From Streptomyces tirandamycinicus (GTDB taxonomy: Bacteria > Actinomycetota > Actinomycetes > Streptomycetales > Streptomycetaceae), in NCBI RefSeq assembly GCF_003097515.1, contig NZ_CP029188.1, forward strand, positions 5,343,001 through 5,407,000: a DNA stretch of 64,000 bases, in the 5' to 3' direction. Every line of letters starts with the position of its first letter. The stretch's first letter is position 1. The position numbers were made by a program, and so were the translations under genes. Positions 55,298-63,332 of this stretch are shown piece after piece. A model generated the notes under the pieces. The model was given only the letters and a program-made list of their open reading frames with translations. It did no database searches and was not told the origin of the DNA.

Positions 55298-57078
55298 CCC
55301 CACACCGCCGCCAGGTCGGCACCGGTCGGGGCGGGCACGTCCGGTACCCCGTCCGGGCGGGTGAATCCGGGCACCGGCACGATGTACGGGGCGATCGGCC
55401 GGGTCAGCGTCTCCATCTCCCCGTTCCCGCCGGCCTCTCCCGCCCCGCTCTTGCGCAGGTTCAGATGACGGAACCAGTTCGCGTCGTCCTGCTCCGGCCA
55501 GTCGGCGCGCTGGTGGTAGAGGCCCCAGCGGCTCTCCGTACGGGCCAGAGAGGCGCGCGCCGCCATCTCCGCGCAGTCCCGGATGAAGGTGACCTCGGCG
55601 CAGCGCATCAGCTCGTGCGGCGTGCGGGCCCCCATGCCGGCGATCTCGCGGCTCATCCGCCTAAACGCCTCCAGACCGAGGGTCAGGTAGCGCTCGGTCT
55701 TTGGAGGCTGGAGGTAGTCGTTGACGAACCGGCGGAGCTTGTACTCCACCTGCGGCTGGGGTGGTCCGTCCGGGTGGGACAGCGGCCGGTAGATCAGTTC
55801 GTGCGCCGCCGCGATCTGGTCCTCGGGCAGCGCGGGCCGGCCGGCGGAGGTGGCGAAGGCGGTGGCGTGCTCGCCGGCGATGTCTCCGTAGACGAAGGCG
55901 CCGATCATGTAGTTGTGCGGGACGCAGGCCATGTCTCCGGCGGCGTACAGACCCGGCACGGTGGTGGCGGCGTGCTCGTCGACCCAGACGCCCGAGGCGG
56001 AGTGGCCGCTGCACAGGCCGATCTCCGAGACATGCATCTCGATGTCACGGGTGCGGTAGTCGTGGCCCCGGCCTTCGTGGAAGGTGCCGCGGGTGGGCCG
56101 CTCGGTGGTGTGCAGGATGCCCTCGATCTGGTTGATCGTGGCGTCCGGCAGATGGCTGAGCTTGAGGTAGATGGGGCCTCGGGCGCTGTCCAGTTCGCGC
56201 TTGACCTCGGCCATCATCTGGCCGGACCAGTAGTCGCAGTCGACGAACCGGTTGCCGTCGGCGTTGACCGTGTAGCCCCCGAATGGGTTGGCGACGTAGG
56301 CACATGCGGGCCCGTTGTAGTCCTTGATGAGCGGGTTGATCTGGAAGCATTCGATGCCGGACAGCTCCGCGCCCGCGTGGTAGGCCATCGCGTAACCGTC
56401 GCCGGCGTTGGTCGGGTTCTCGTACGTGCCGTACAGATAGCCGCTGGCCGGAAGGCCCAGGCGCCCGCAGGCCCCGGCGGCCAGGATGACCGCGCCTGCC
56501 GAGATGGTGACGAACTCCCCGGACCGGGTGTCGAACCCCACCGCGCCGACCGCCCGGCCGTCGACGGTGAGGACCCGCACCGGCATGATCCGGTTCTCGA
56601 TCGTGACCCGGGAACGCACGTGGCGGGCGCGCAGCGTGCGGTACAGGACCTTCTTGACGTCGCGGCCCTCCGGCATCGGCAGCACATAACTGCCCGAGCG
56701 GTGCACCTTGCGCACGGCGTACTCGTTGTGTTCGTCCTTCTCGAACTTGACGCCGTAGCCCTCCAGCCGCTGCACCATGCCGAAGCCGCGGGTCGCCGTC
56801 TCGTAGATGGTGCGCTGGTTGACGATGCCGTCGTTGGCGAGGGTGATGTCGGCGACGTAGTCCTCGGGGGTCGCCTTGCCGGGCACGACGGCGTTGTTCA
56901 CCCCGTCCATGCCCATGGCCAGGGCACCAGAGTGACGTACGTGGGCTTTCTCCAGCAGGAGGACGTCCGCGCCGTTCGCTGCCGCGGTGAGGGCCGCCAT
57001 GGTGCCGGCGGTGCCCCCGCCGACGATGAGAACGTCGCAGGTGAACTCGCGACGCTGAGACTGGGGTGGGATCTGCAC
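55294..57078 (-). CDS. AprA / fumarate reductase-family flavoprotein
   Basis: 594 aa. FAD Rossmann motif VLIVGGGTAGTMAALTAA (16-33), flavin-contact RHSGALAMGMDGVNN, RLEGYGVKFEKDEHNEYAVRKVH, GAVILAAGACGRLG and C-terminal GVWVDEHAATTVPGLYAAGD. The ALAMGMDGVNNAVVPGKATPEDYV block and the absence of the fumarate reductase His/Arg set near HT-GR signatures suggest the APS-reductase-like branch. True AprA has a substrate pocket I cannot verify here. GTG 57078 starts 5 nt after the GntR stop. Candidate catalytic subunit of the island pathway; the reaction is unknown. Confidence 0.88.
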   Translation of the reverse strand: MQIPPQSQRREFTCDVLIVGGGTAGTMAALTAAANGADVLLLEKAHVRHSGALAMGMDGVNNAVVPGKATPEDYVADITLANDGIVNQRTIYETATRGFGMVQRLEGYGVKFEKDEHNEYAVRKVHRSGSYVLPMPEGRDVKKVLYRTLRARHVRSRVTIENRIMPVRVLTVDGRAVGAVGFDTRSGEFVTISAGAVILAAGACGRLGLPASGYLYGTYENPTNAGDGYAMAYHAGAELSGIECFQINPLIKDYNGPACAYVANPFGGYTVNADGNRFVDCDYWSGQMMAEVKRELDSARGPIYLKLSHLPDATINQIEGILHTTERPTRGTFHEGRGHDYRTRDIEMHVSEIGLCSGHSASGVWVDEHAATTVPGLYAAGDMACVPHNYMIGAFVYGDIAGEHATAFATSAGRPALPEDQIAAAHELIYRPLSHPDGPPQPQVEYKLRRFVNDYLQPPKTERYLTLGLEAFRRMSREIAGMGARTPHELMRCAEVTFIRDCAEMAARASLARTESRWGLYHQRADWPEQDDANWFRHLNLRKSGAGEAGGNGEMETLTRPIAPYIVPVPGFTRPDGVPDVPAPTGADLAAVWG

Positions 57079-57083
57079 GAAGG

Positions 57084-57878
57084 TCAGCCCCTTTCGGTGC
57101 TGTCGGTGGAAGGGTGTTTCGGCGGCGGACCGGGGGTGCGGTGGAGCCAGCAGGCCAGGGACATCCGGTCGCCGCGGAACCGGACGAACTCGAGATCGAT
57201 CGGCCGGCCCGCGTTGGTGTAGGTGAGCCGTTCGAGGAACAGCAGGGGAAAGCCGTCCGCCACGCGCAGCAGGTCGGCGACCGTGCGGTCGGCGGCGATC
57301 GCCTCTATGGACAGGGCGGCGGCACCCAAGGGGTAGCCCAGTTCGCCTTCGAGCAGCTCGAAGATGTCGTGCCGCGCCAGGTCCATCTCCAGCAGGGGCC
57401 TGCCGATGTCCGCGGGAAGGTAACTGGCGTCCAGCGACAGGGGCTGCCCGTCGAGCAGCCGCACCCGCTCCAGGGCGATGACCTCGGTGCCCGGGTCGAG
57501 TTCGAGACGCTCGGCGACGGTCGGTGTGGCGGGCACGGTGTCCGCCAGCAGCACCTGGTTGACCACGCGGTCGCAGCCGGTGTCGAAGCTCTCCGCGAGT
57601 CCGCGCAGCCGGTCCAGTCCCTGTACGGCCTTTCCTGACACGACGAACGTTCCGACACCGGGAATCCGGTCGACCAGGCCCTCGATGCGCAGCAGCGCGA
57701 GGACGTCCCGGACGACGTTGCGGCTGGCTCCCAGTTCCGCGGCCAGCTCCGTCTCGGAGGGCAGCGGCCGGGTTCCGTATACGCCGGTGAGAATGCGGGT
57801 GCGCAACACGTCCCGAATGCGCCGTACCGGTGCGACACGGCTACCTGAACCTCTGCTACCTGCGACGATCCCTGTCAT
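57084..57878 (-). CDS. GntR-family regulator with UTRA effector domain (HutC subfamily)
   Basis: 264 aa. Winged helix ~18-80 (RIRDVLRTRILTG, LPSETELAAELGASRNVVRDVLALLRIEGLVDRI, VGTFV). UTRA domain ~105-245 (EVIALERVRLLDGQPLSLDASYLP, LLFLERLTYTNAGRPIDLEFVRFRGDR). It senses a small molecule and likely represses the operon it heads. Upstream region has 11-bp-phased TTACGC repeats. Confidence 0.9.
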   Translation of the reverse strand: MTGIVAGSRGSGSRVAPVRRIRDVLRTRILTGVYGTRPLPSETELAAELGASRNVVRDVLALLRIEGLVDRIPGVGTFVVSGKAVQGLDRLRGLAESFDTGCDRVVNQVLLADTVPATPTVAERLELDPGTEVIALERVRLLDGQPLSLDASYLPADIGRPLLEMDLARHDIFELLEGELGYPLGAAALSIEAIAADRTVADLLRVADGFPLLFLERLTYTNAGRPIDLEFVRFRGDRMSLACWLHRTPGPPPKHPSTDSTERG

Positions 57879-57901
57879 GGCCGGAATGCTGCGGATGCGG
57901 T

Positions 57902-57947
57902 GTTACGCCGACCGGTTGCCGGAATTACGCACTGGTTACGCCAACCG
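57902..57947 (-). promoter_or_regulatory. Phased TTACGC repeats upstream of the GntR operon
   Basis: GTTACGCCGACCG (57902-57914) and GTTACGCCAACCG (57935-57947) repeat 33 bp apart; a further TTACGC lies at 57925. Spacings of 22 and 11 bp put all three on one helix face. Candidate operator/promoter of the directon. Confidence 0.45.
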
Positions 57948-58091
57948 CATGGCTGCCAACACTCTCTTGACCTGGCATAACAGACATGGGTGAGCCGGTA
58001 GCGCCAGGGCTGTGGGCGAGGGACGGGCGTGCGGGCACCCGTCGGGCAGGGGTTCCGGTGCGTGGTGGCCGGTCGCCCGCGGGCCGCCCGT

Positions 58092-59123
58092 CTATCTGCG
58101 GGCGGCCAGAGTCAGCAGCGTGGCCGCCGGCTCCACCGGGGGCGTCTCCCGCAGCCAGACGGCCCGGAACCGCCGCCGCAGCAGGGCGGGTTCCTCCAGC
58201 GGCACGCTGATCAACCGTCGGTCGTCGAGTTCGGCCGATACGGCGAGACGGCTCAGCACCGCAGGGGCGTCGCCCGTGGACACGGCCGACTTGATCGCGG
58301 TGGTGGAACCCAGTTCCGCCGCGGGTGGCGCGGGTTCCGCGTCGATCTGCAGCTGGGCCGGGATCCGTCCGGCGGCACCTCCCGAGAACTTGGGGGCCCC
58401 GGCGGAAGGCACCGCAGGAGCGGGATCGTCCAGTGCCGGCGGACGGAGGGTCGTTTCCGCGGAACGGCGAAGGATCTCCCATACGGCGTCCCGCGTGCCC
58501 GAGCCCTGTTCGCGCACGATCAAGGGCGTGGCCGCCAGTGTCCGCAGCGGCAGCGGCTGTCTGCGCCTGGCCCACGGGTGCCCCGGAGCGACCACCACGA
58601 CCAGTTCGTCCTCGGCGATGGTGCGGCTGCGGAGCCCGTCCGGCGCGTGCGGGCCCTCGACGAAACCGAGGTCGACCTCACGGCCGCGCACCATGTCGGC
58701 GACCTGCGAGGAGTTGCCGACTCGCAGGGCGACCTTGACCTCGGGGAGCCGGGTGCGCAGGGCCATCAGCCACCCGGGCACCCGGTGATCCGCGATGGTC
58801 ATCGACGCGGCGATCCGCAGGCGTCCCTGCTGATCCGCGTGGAGCGCCGCGACGCCACTGACCAGCGCCCGGGCCGCGTCGAGCACCGGCAGTGCCCAGT
58901 CCACGACGGCGATCCCGGCCGGGGTGAGGCGTGACCCGCTGGGACCGCGCTCGAGCAGTACCAGCCGCAGCTGCCGTTCCAGCGCTGTGATGCGCATGCT
59001 CGCCGCCGGCTGGCTCATCCCGTGCCGCGCGGCGGCCCGACCGAGACTGCCGGTCTGGGCGACGGAGACCAGCAGGTCCAGCACTTTCAGTTCCGGCGTC
59101 CCCGGCGGAAGGCCCATCAGCAC
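58092..59123 (-). CDS. LysR-family transcriptional regulator
   Basis: 343 aa. LysR HTH at ~17-60 (LVSVAQTGSLGRAAARHGMSQPAASMRITALERQL); effector domain 95-300 (GRLRIAASMTIADHRVPGWL, VGNSSQVADMVRGREVDLGFVEGP, LVVVVAPGHPW). A ~45-residue insertion (DPAPAVPSAGAPKFSGGAA) sits in the effector domain. Start GTG 59123 with AGGAGG 9 nt upstream. It is divergent from yeiH, the common arrangement of a LysR (YeiE-like) controlling the exporter. Confidence 0.88.
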   Translation of the reverse strand: MLMGLPPGTPELKVLDLLVSVAQTGSLGRAAARHGMSQPAASMRITALERQLRLVLLERGPSGSRLTPAGIAVVDWALPVLDAARALVSGVAALHADQQGRLRIAASMTIADHRVPGWLMALRTRLPEVKVALRVGNSSQVADMVRGREVDLGFVEGPHAPDGLRSRTIAEDELVVVVAPGHPWARRRQPLPLRTLAATPLIVREQGSGTRDAVWEILRRSAETTLRPPALDDPAPAVPSAGAPKFSGGAAGRIPAQLQIDAEPAPPAAELGSTTAIKSAVSTGDAPAVLSRLAVSAELDDRRLISVPLEEPALLRRRFRAVWLRETPPVEPAATLLTLAARR

Positions 59124-59226
59124 TGCTTATGACCTCCTCTCAAACGGGTCTCTACCGGAGACCGGCGGGCCCTGGCGATCGTGCAGATGCAACTCGCCAA
59201 CAGGGATGCAGGAAGGGAGAGAGGCC

Positions 59227-60321
59227 ATGGAATCGTCCCATGCCCTGCCGGTCAAGCCGCTGCCACGCGTACTCGCCGGAACCAGGCGCGCCGGCCGCGC
59301 GTCGGGAGCCGTACTGCCGGGACTTGCGGTAGCGGTGGCGGTGGCGCTGCCGGCCGCCTGGCTGAGCCGTCTCGTCCCGACCGTGGGCGGCCCGGTGTTC
59401 GGGATCGTGGTGGGTGCTCTTGCCGGAGCCCTGCTGAGACGGATGGCCCCCCGCGGAACGGCCGAGCGGCTGCGCCCCGGGTTCGCGATCGCGAGCAGAC
59501 AGGTCCTCCAGGCGTCCATCGTCGTGCTCGGGACCGGGCTGTCGCTGAGTGACGTGTTGCGAGTCGGCGTTGGGTCCCTGCCGGTCATGCTGGGCACGCT
59601 GGCCATGGCGCTGCTCGGCGCCTGGGCCGTCGGCGGACTGCTGGGTGTCCATTCCGAGACCAGGCTGCTCATCGGAGTCGGCACGGGCGTCTGCGGAGCC
59701 TCGGCGATCGCCGCGGTGACCGCCGCCGTCGGCGCCGCCGAGGCCCGCGTCGCATACGCCCTCGGCACCATCTTCACCTTCAACATCGCCGCCATCGTCC
59801 TGTGTCCTCCGATCGGCCATCTTCTCGGGATGTCGCAGGAGGCGTTCGGCCTGTGGAGCGGCACCGCGATCAACGACACATCCTCGGTCGTCGCCACCTC
59901 CTACAGCTACGGAACCGAGGCCGGCCAGTACGCGGTGGTGGTCAAACTGACACGCAGTCTCATGATCGTGCCGATCTGTGTGGCCCTGGTGCTGTGGCGA
60001 TCCTTCGGGCGGCGAGCCCAAGACGCCCGGCAGGACGAGAGCGCGGGCCGACGGATCTGGCGCGCGTTCCCCGTGTTCATCATCGGTTTCCTGCTCGCCT
60101 CAGCCGCCGCCACATACGACGCCATCCCCGCCTCATGGGAGCCCGCACTACCCGTGATCAGCACGTTCCTGATCACTCTGGCCTTGTCGGGGATCGGTCT
60201 GTCGCTGAAATTCTCCAAACTTCGCGAGGCAGGTCCGCGCCCACTCCTGCTAGGAGCGATCCTCTGGGCCGCCGTCGGCGCGACCAGTGTCGGTCTCCAG
60301 TCGATCACCGGTCAGCTCTGA
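59227..60321 (+). CDS. YeiH/UPF0324 family putative sulfate/sulfite exporter
   Basis: 364 aa with about ten membrane helices. Conserved UPF0324 signatures: RPGFAIASRQVLQASIVVLGTGL, LLIGVGTGVCGASAIAAVTAAV, FNIAAIVLCPPIGHLLGMS, GLWSGTAINDTSSVVATSYSYG, KLTRSLMIVPICVAL, ALSGIGLSLKFSKL. Related proteins (TauZ group) occur in sulfonate degraders and are proposed to export sulfite or sulfate. ATG 59227 follows GGAAGGGAGAG. Fits disposal of inorganic sulfur made by the island pathway. Confidence 0.9.
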   Translation: MESSHALPVKPLPRVLAGTRRAGRASGAVLPGLAVAVAVALPAAWLSRLVPTVGGPVFGIVVGALAGALLRRMAPRGTAERLRPGFAIASRQVLQASIVVLGTGLSLSDVLRVGVGSLPVMLGTLAMALLGAWAVGGLLGVHSETRLLIGVGTGVCGASAIAAVTAAVGAAEARVAYALGTIFTFNIAAIVLCPPIGHLLGMSQEAFGLWSGTAINDTSSVVATSYSYGTEAGQYAVVVKLTRSLMIVPICVALVLWRSFGRRAQDARQDESAGRRIWRAFPVFIIGFLLASAAATYDAIPASWEPALPVISTFLITLALSGIGLSLKFSKLREAGPRPLLLGAILWAAVGATSVGLQSITGQL

Positions 60322-60586
60322 GTCCGGCACGGACCGGGCTGCCTGCTTGACGGCCACCCTCGTCGTCCAGCGTGCACGGACGACGAGAATCCGGGCCATC
60401 CACGGACCGATCACCCCACCGACGGCGGCAACGGTTGTCGCTGTTTCCGATCACAAGCGGCGCGGAAGCTGTGACCCCTTGGATCGGGCCGTGCAACTCC
60501 TCCATCGACTCCGGCAGACGCCGCCGGAACTTCTCCCGGTACAGCGCGAGGTCCTCGGCCTCCGTCCCCGAAAGGTTCTTCGGCAT
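60305..60586 (-). CDS. Truncated conserved hypothetical at island right end
   Basis: 93 aa from ATG 60586. First ~38 residues (NLSGTEAEDLALYREKFRRR, ELHGPIQG) look like the start of a conserved ~100-aa Streptomyces protein often near mobile elements. The remainder (Asp/Arg-rich, GDRSVDGPDSRRP) looks like noise, so the gene seems cut. Its stop overlaps the yeiH end on the opposite strand by 17 nt. Function unknown. Confidence 0.4.
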   Translation of the reverse strand: MPKNLSGTEAEDLALYREKFRRRLPESMEELHGPIQGVTASAPLVIGNSDNRCRRRWGDRSVDGPDSRRPCTLDDEGGRQAGSPVRAGLRADR

Positions 60587-60755
60587 GGGTGCGGGGTGTT
60601 GTGGGCTGGAGGGCATGCCTCCATTCTGGTGCCGGACGAGCGGCGCGGGTCATGCTAAGCCAGCTGGCCTCTGGAGTGAGCGGGACGGAGCCTGCTGGGG
60701 CAACTGGTCGTGGCAGCTCGGTTTGGCCCGAGGGGGCGGGATGGGCTGTCGACCG

Positions 60756-60772
60756 TGACGCTCGTTTGACGC
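60756..60772. repeat. Pair of TGACGC repeats, left of the right attachment core
   Basis: TGACGC at 60756-60761 and 60767-60772, 11 bp apart. Same phasing as the pair at 44929/44940. Candidate integrase arm sites. Confidence 0.5.
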
Positions 60773-60849
60773 TCTGGGCGCACGTTGCGCGGCGAGCCGA
60801 GAAAGGCGCTCTGACCTGGTCCTTTCCGTGACTCGCTCAGGCCGACACC

Positions 60850-60918
60850 TTTCCGATGACGCATCACGTGGAGTGCGTGGCGGTTCTGGAGCCTGCCGAG
60901 AAGCGCTCCTGACCTGCG
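60850..60918 (+). other. Right attachment region: diverged copy of the methyltransferase 3' end
   Basis: Encodes, in one frame, LFPMTHHVECVAVLEPAEKRS followed by TGA (60910-60912). Compare 43446-44774 ending LFPMTSHVECVAILEPAGKGS. The DNA is ~85% identical over ~75 bp with exact blocks of 11, 18 and 12 bp. A partial gene copy with silent changes suggests an attP that carried a donor-species gene end. Confidence 0.75.
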
Positions 60919-60966
60919 GTTTGTGTGTGGGCATGATGTGTAGTGTGGGCGCTACGGGCGATATCT

Positions 60967-61003
60967 TGACGCTAAAATGACGCCCGTGACGCTCAAGTGA
61001 CGC
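60967..61003. repeat. Four TGACGC repeats, right of the attachment core
   Basis: TGACGC at 60967, 60978, 60987 and 60998 (spacings 11, 9, 11), the first in context TCTTGACGCT as at 44926. The rest of 60913-61206 has no gene. Confidence 0.6.
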
Positions 61004-61206
61004 TCGTTCTGATGGGGTGTCAGACCCGTTGTGTCGCTGCTCAGGCGCTCTGATGACCACTCCGTGGGGCACCGCATGGGTCTGATCGACAGTGCGGCTC
61101 GTGCGCGCTGCCGATGTCCGTGGTGTGGGAGCGCCATATGTACCGCCCGGCGCTTCGAGGAGTCCGGCGTGTATCTGGTCGCGGCGGGCTGAGGAGGCGG
61201 GGGACC

Positions 61207-61771
61207 GATGAGCAGGCACAGGAGCGGGCGGCGGCCGGCCCTCCCGGCCCTCCTCGAACAGCGGGACCGGCCCATCGCGTACGCGGCCCCCTGCTCACCG
61301 GCTTCGCCCTCGCGGGCATCCTCGGCGGCCTCCTGTACGGCCTGCGCACCTGGCCGGGCGGCCCCGAACGCCACAGCGTCCTCCTGCTGTACGCCACGGT
61401 CGCGGCGACGGGCGCGATGGCGGCCGCCCCCTCGGTGGGCGCCCTCGGCGCGCTGCTGCTCCTGGCCGGTCTGTGCCAGGCCGTCGTGCTGGCCGCGCGG
61501 AATCTGTCACTGCAACGGGCCCTCCCCGCCTCCCACCCCGTCGGCTACTCCCTCCAGTACGCGGGCAGCGGCATCGGCTACGGCATCAGCGCGTCGGCCA
61601 CCGGGTTCTCCTGGCGCACGTCCGGCCCGCGACCACCGTCCTGATCGCGGCCGGCGTTGCCCTCGCGCTCACCACCGCCACCCTCCCCGGCCGCTCCCGC
61701 CGCCCGCCCGGCCGGACGACACAGCCCGGTGCCGGCGCCCGCGCGGGCGGGCCGGGCGGACGGCGGCCGTA
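61207..61771 (+). pseudogene. MFS transporter remnant (C-terminal half, frameshifted)
   Basis: Membrane segments GPLLTGFALAGILGGLLYGL, SVLLLYATVAATGAMAAAPSVGALGALLLLAGLCQAVVLAA and the MFS signature region SHPVGYSLQYAGSGIGYGISAS lie in one frame. Near 61610 the frame must change to continue as VRPATTVLIAAGVALALT to the stop at 61771. The N-terminal helices are absent. This is the chromosomal side of the island and suggests a deletion associated with integration. Confidence 0.65.
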
Positions 61772-61801
61772 GTCTCGGACCTCTCTCCGAGGAGGTTTCC
61801 G

Positions 61802-62365
61802 ATGCGCAGCGTGACCTATTCGATGGGTGTCTCCCTGGACGGCTACATCGTCGGGCCGGACGGCGGCTTCGACTGGACGGAACCCGATAAGGAGGTCTTC
61901 CGCTTCTGGACCGACGGCATCCGTCAGGTCGGCGTCCATCTGCTGGGGCGGCGGCTGTACGAGACGATGCTGTACTGGGAGACCGCCGACCAGGAGCCCT
62001 CGTCCGACCAGGACACGCGCGAGTGGACCGCCCTCTGGAAGGCGCTCCCCAAGGTGGTGTTCTCCACCACCCTGTCGGCGGTGGAGGGCAACGCCCGCCT
62101 GGCCTCCGGCAGTCCGGCCGAGGAGATCGAGCGGCTGCGGGCCGAGCCGGGCGACGGCGAGATCGCGATCGGCGGTGCGAGGCTCGCCGCCGAGATCGCC
62201 GCGGCGGGCCTGATCGACGAGTACCGGGCCATGGTCCATCCGGTACTGGTCGGCGGCGGTATCCCGTTCTTTCCCCGGGACGAGCGCAGGGTGGATCTCG
62301 AACTCGCGGAGACCCGGACCTTCGGCTCGGGCGTCGCCTGTCTCCGTTACCGCGTGCGGCGCTGA
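61802..62365 (+). CDS. RibD C-terminal / dihydrofolate reductase-like protein
   Basis: 187 aa. RibD_C fold: RSVTYSMGVSLDGYIVGPDGGFDW, LLGRRLYETMLYW, PKVVFSTTL, EIAIGGARLAAEIAAAGLIDEY and PVLVGGGIPFFP. An NADPH-dependent reductase family with uncertain substrates in streptomycetes. ATG 61802 after GAGGAGG. Followed by a small hairpin. Confidence 0.9.
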   Translation: MRSVTYSMGVSLDGYIVGPDGGFDWTEPDKEVFRFWTDGIRQVGVHLLGRRLYETMLYWETADQEPSSDQDTREWTALWKALPKVVFSTTLSAVEGNARLASGSPAEEIERLRAEPGDGEIAIGGARLAAEIAAAGLIDEYRAMVHPVLVGGGIPFFPRDERRVDLELAETRTFGSGVACLRYRVRR

Positions 62366-62371
62366 ACGGCA

Positions 62372-62388
62372 CAGGGGCGAAGCCCCTG
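62372..62388 (+). terminator. Short hairpin after the DHFR-like gene
   Basis: CAGGGGC/GCCCCTG stem of 7 bp with a GAA loop, 6 bp past the stop. Confidence 0.45.
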
Positions 62389-62566
62389 AACGCTGCTCCG
62401 CCGCCGCCTTCGGGCCGCGACCGTCAACGGCCTTGCTCAGGCACGGTCTCAGCACGCCCCCGCGCACGCAGGGGCTACGCCTACGCTTCCATTGGGGCTG
62501 CGGCTCGCCCCCGCGGCCCGGTACTCCGGGACGGTGGCCGGCTGGCGGGTCGCCCAGCGTGGTGAT

Positions 62567-63325
62567 TCATTGGTTCGCGTAGTCGTCGACCAGCGTGGTG
62601 ATGAGCGTGCGCAGGGCGTCGGCCCGGTGCCGGTCCTCGTGCTGGGCGCGCAGGGCTTCGTCGGTGGCGCGGAGCCGGGCAAGGGCGGCCGGTTCGCCGT
62701 CCACCAGGTCGTCGATCACCGGGGTGGTGATCAGGTCCAGGCACTCGGTGAGCAGGCGGCGGGTGGCGGGGGAGGGCGGGGTGGGGTCGGGGGTGGTGAA
62801 CTCGGTGGTCAGGTAGCGGGCCGGGTCGGTCAGGCTCCAGCCGACGACCGTGCCGTGCTGGACGAGGAGTGCCACGTCGGGGGCGATGCCGATGCCCGCT
62901 TCCAGTGGCTCGTCGAGGACGTCGAGATCGCGCAGACAGGCCAGTACGGAGTCCCCGGGGGCACGGCACAGTACCGTGCACATCTCCTGCCGGAAGTCGC
63001 GGACCTCGTCTGCACGGAGTCCGCCGGGGCGTATCCCGGGCAGGTTGGGAAGCCGGGGGACGGCTTCGGCGTCCGCGGAGACGTACGGCATCTGCAACTC
63101 GGCCCCGACCAGATTCCGGCTGTCCGGATCGAACCGGAGGACGTCGGGACTGTCCCACAGCCAGTCCCGGCTGCCGAACGTGGCCACCAGAAACCGCTCG
63201 CGTTCCTTCACGTCCGCGTGGTGAGCGAGGTCCACGGAGTTGCCCGTGAAGCGGGGCGTGAGGAGTAGCGGATCTTCTGTCACCGACGCGGTCCAGTCGC
63301 CGTCGAAGGTCAGTGTCATGGTCAT
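62567..63325 (-). CDS. Probable immunity protein of the adjacent RHS toxin
   Basis: 252 aa, family not recognised. Acidic, rich in Asp/Leu (DSPDVLRFDPDSRNLVGAELQMPYVSAD, CTVLCRAPGDSVLACLRDLDVLDEP), no signal or membrane segment. It begins 7 nt after the stop of the RHS toxin gene on the same strand, the standard position of an immunity gene. ATG 63325 chosen; a longer start would overlap the toxin. Role inferred from position only. Confidence 0.7.
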   Translation of the reverse strand: MTMTLTFDGDWTASVTEDPLLLTPRFTGNSVDLAHHADVKERERFLVATFGSRDWLWDSPDVLRFDPDSRNLVGAELQMPYVSADAEAVPRLPNLPGIRPGGLRADEVRDFRQEMCTVLCRAPGDSVLACLRDLDVLDEPLEAGIGIAPDVALLVQHGTVVGWSLTDPARYLTTEFTTPDPTPPSPATRRLLTECLDLITTPVIDDLVDGEPAALARLRATDEALRAQHEDRHRADALRTLITTLVDDYANQ

Positions 63326-63332
63326 TACCGCC

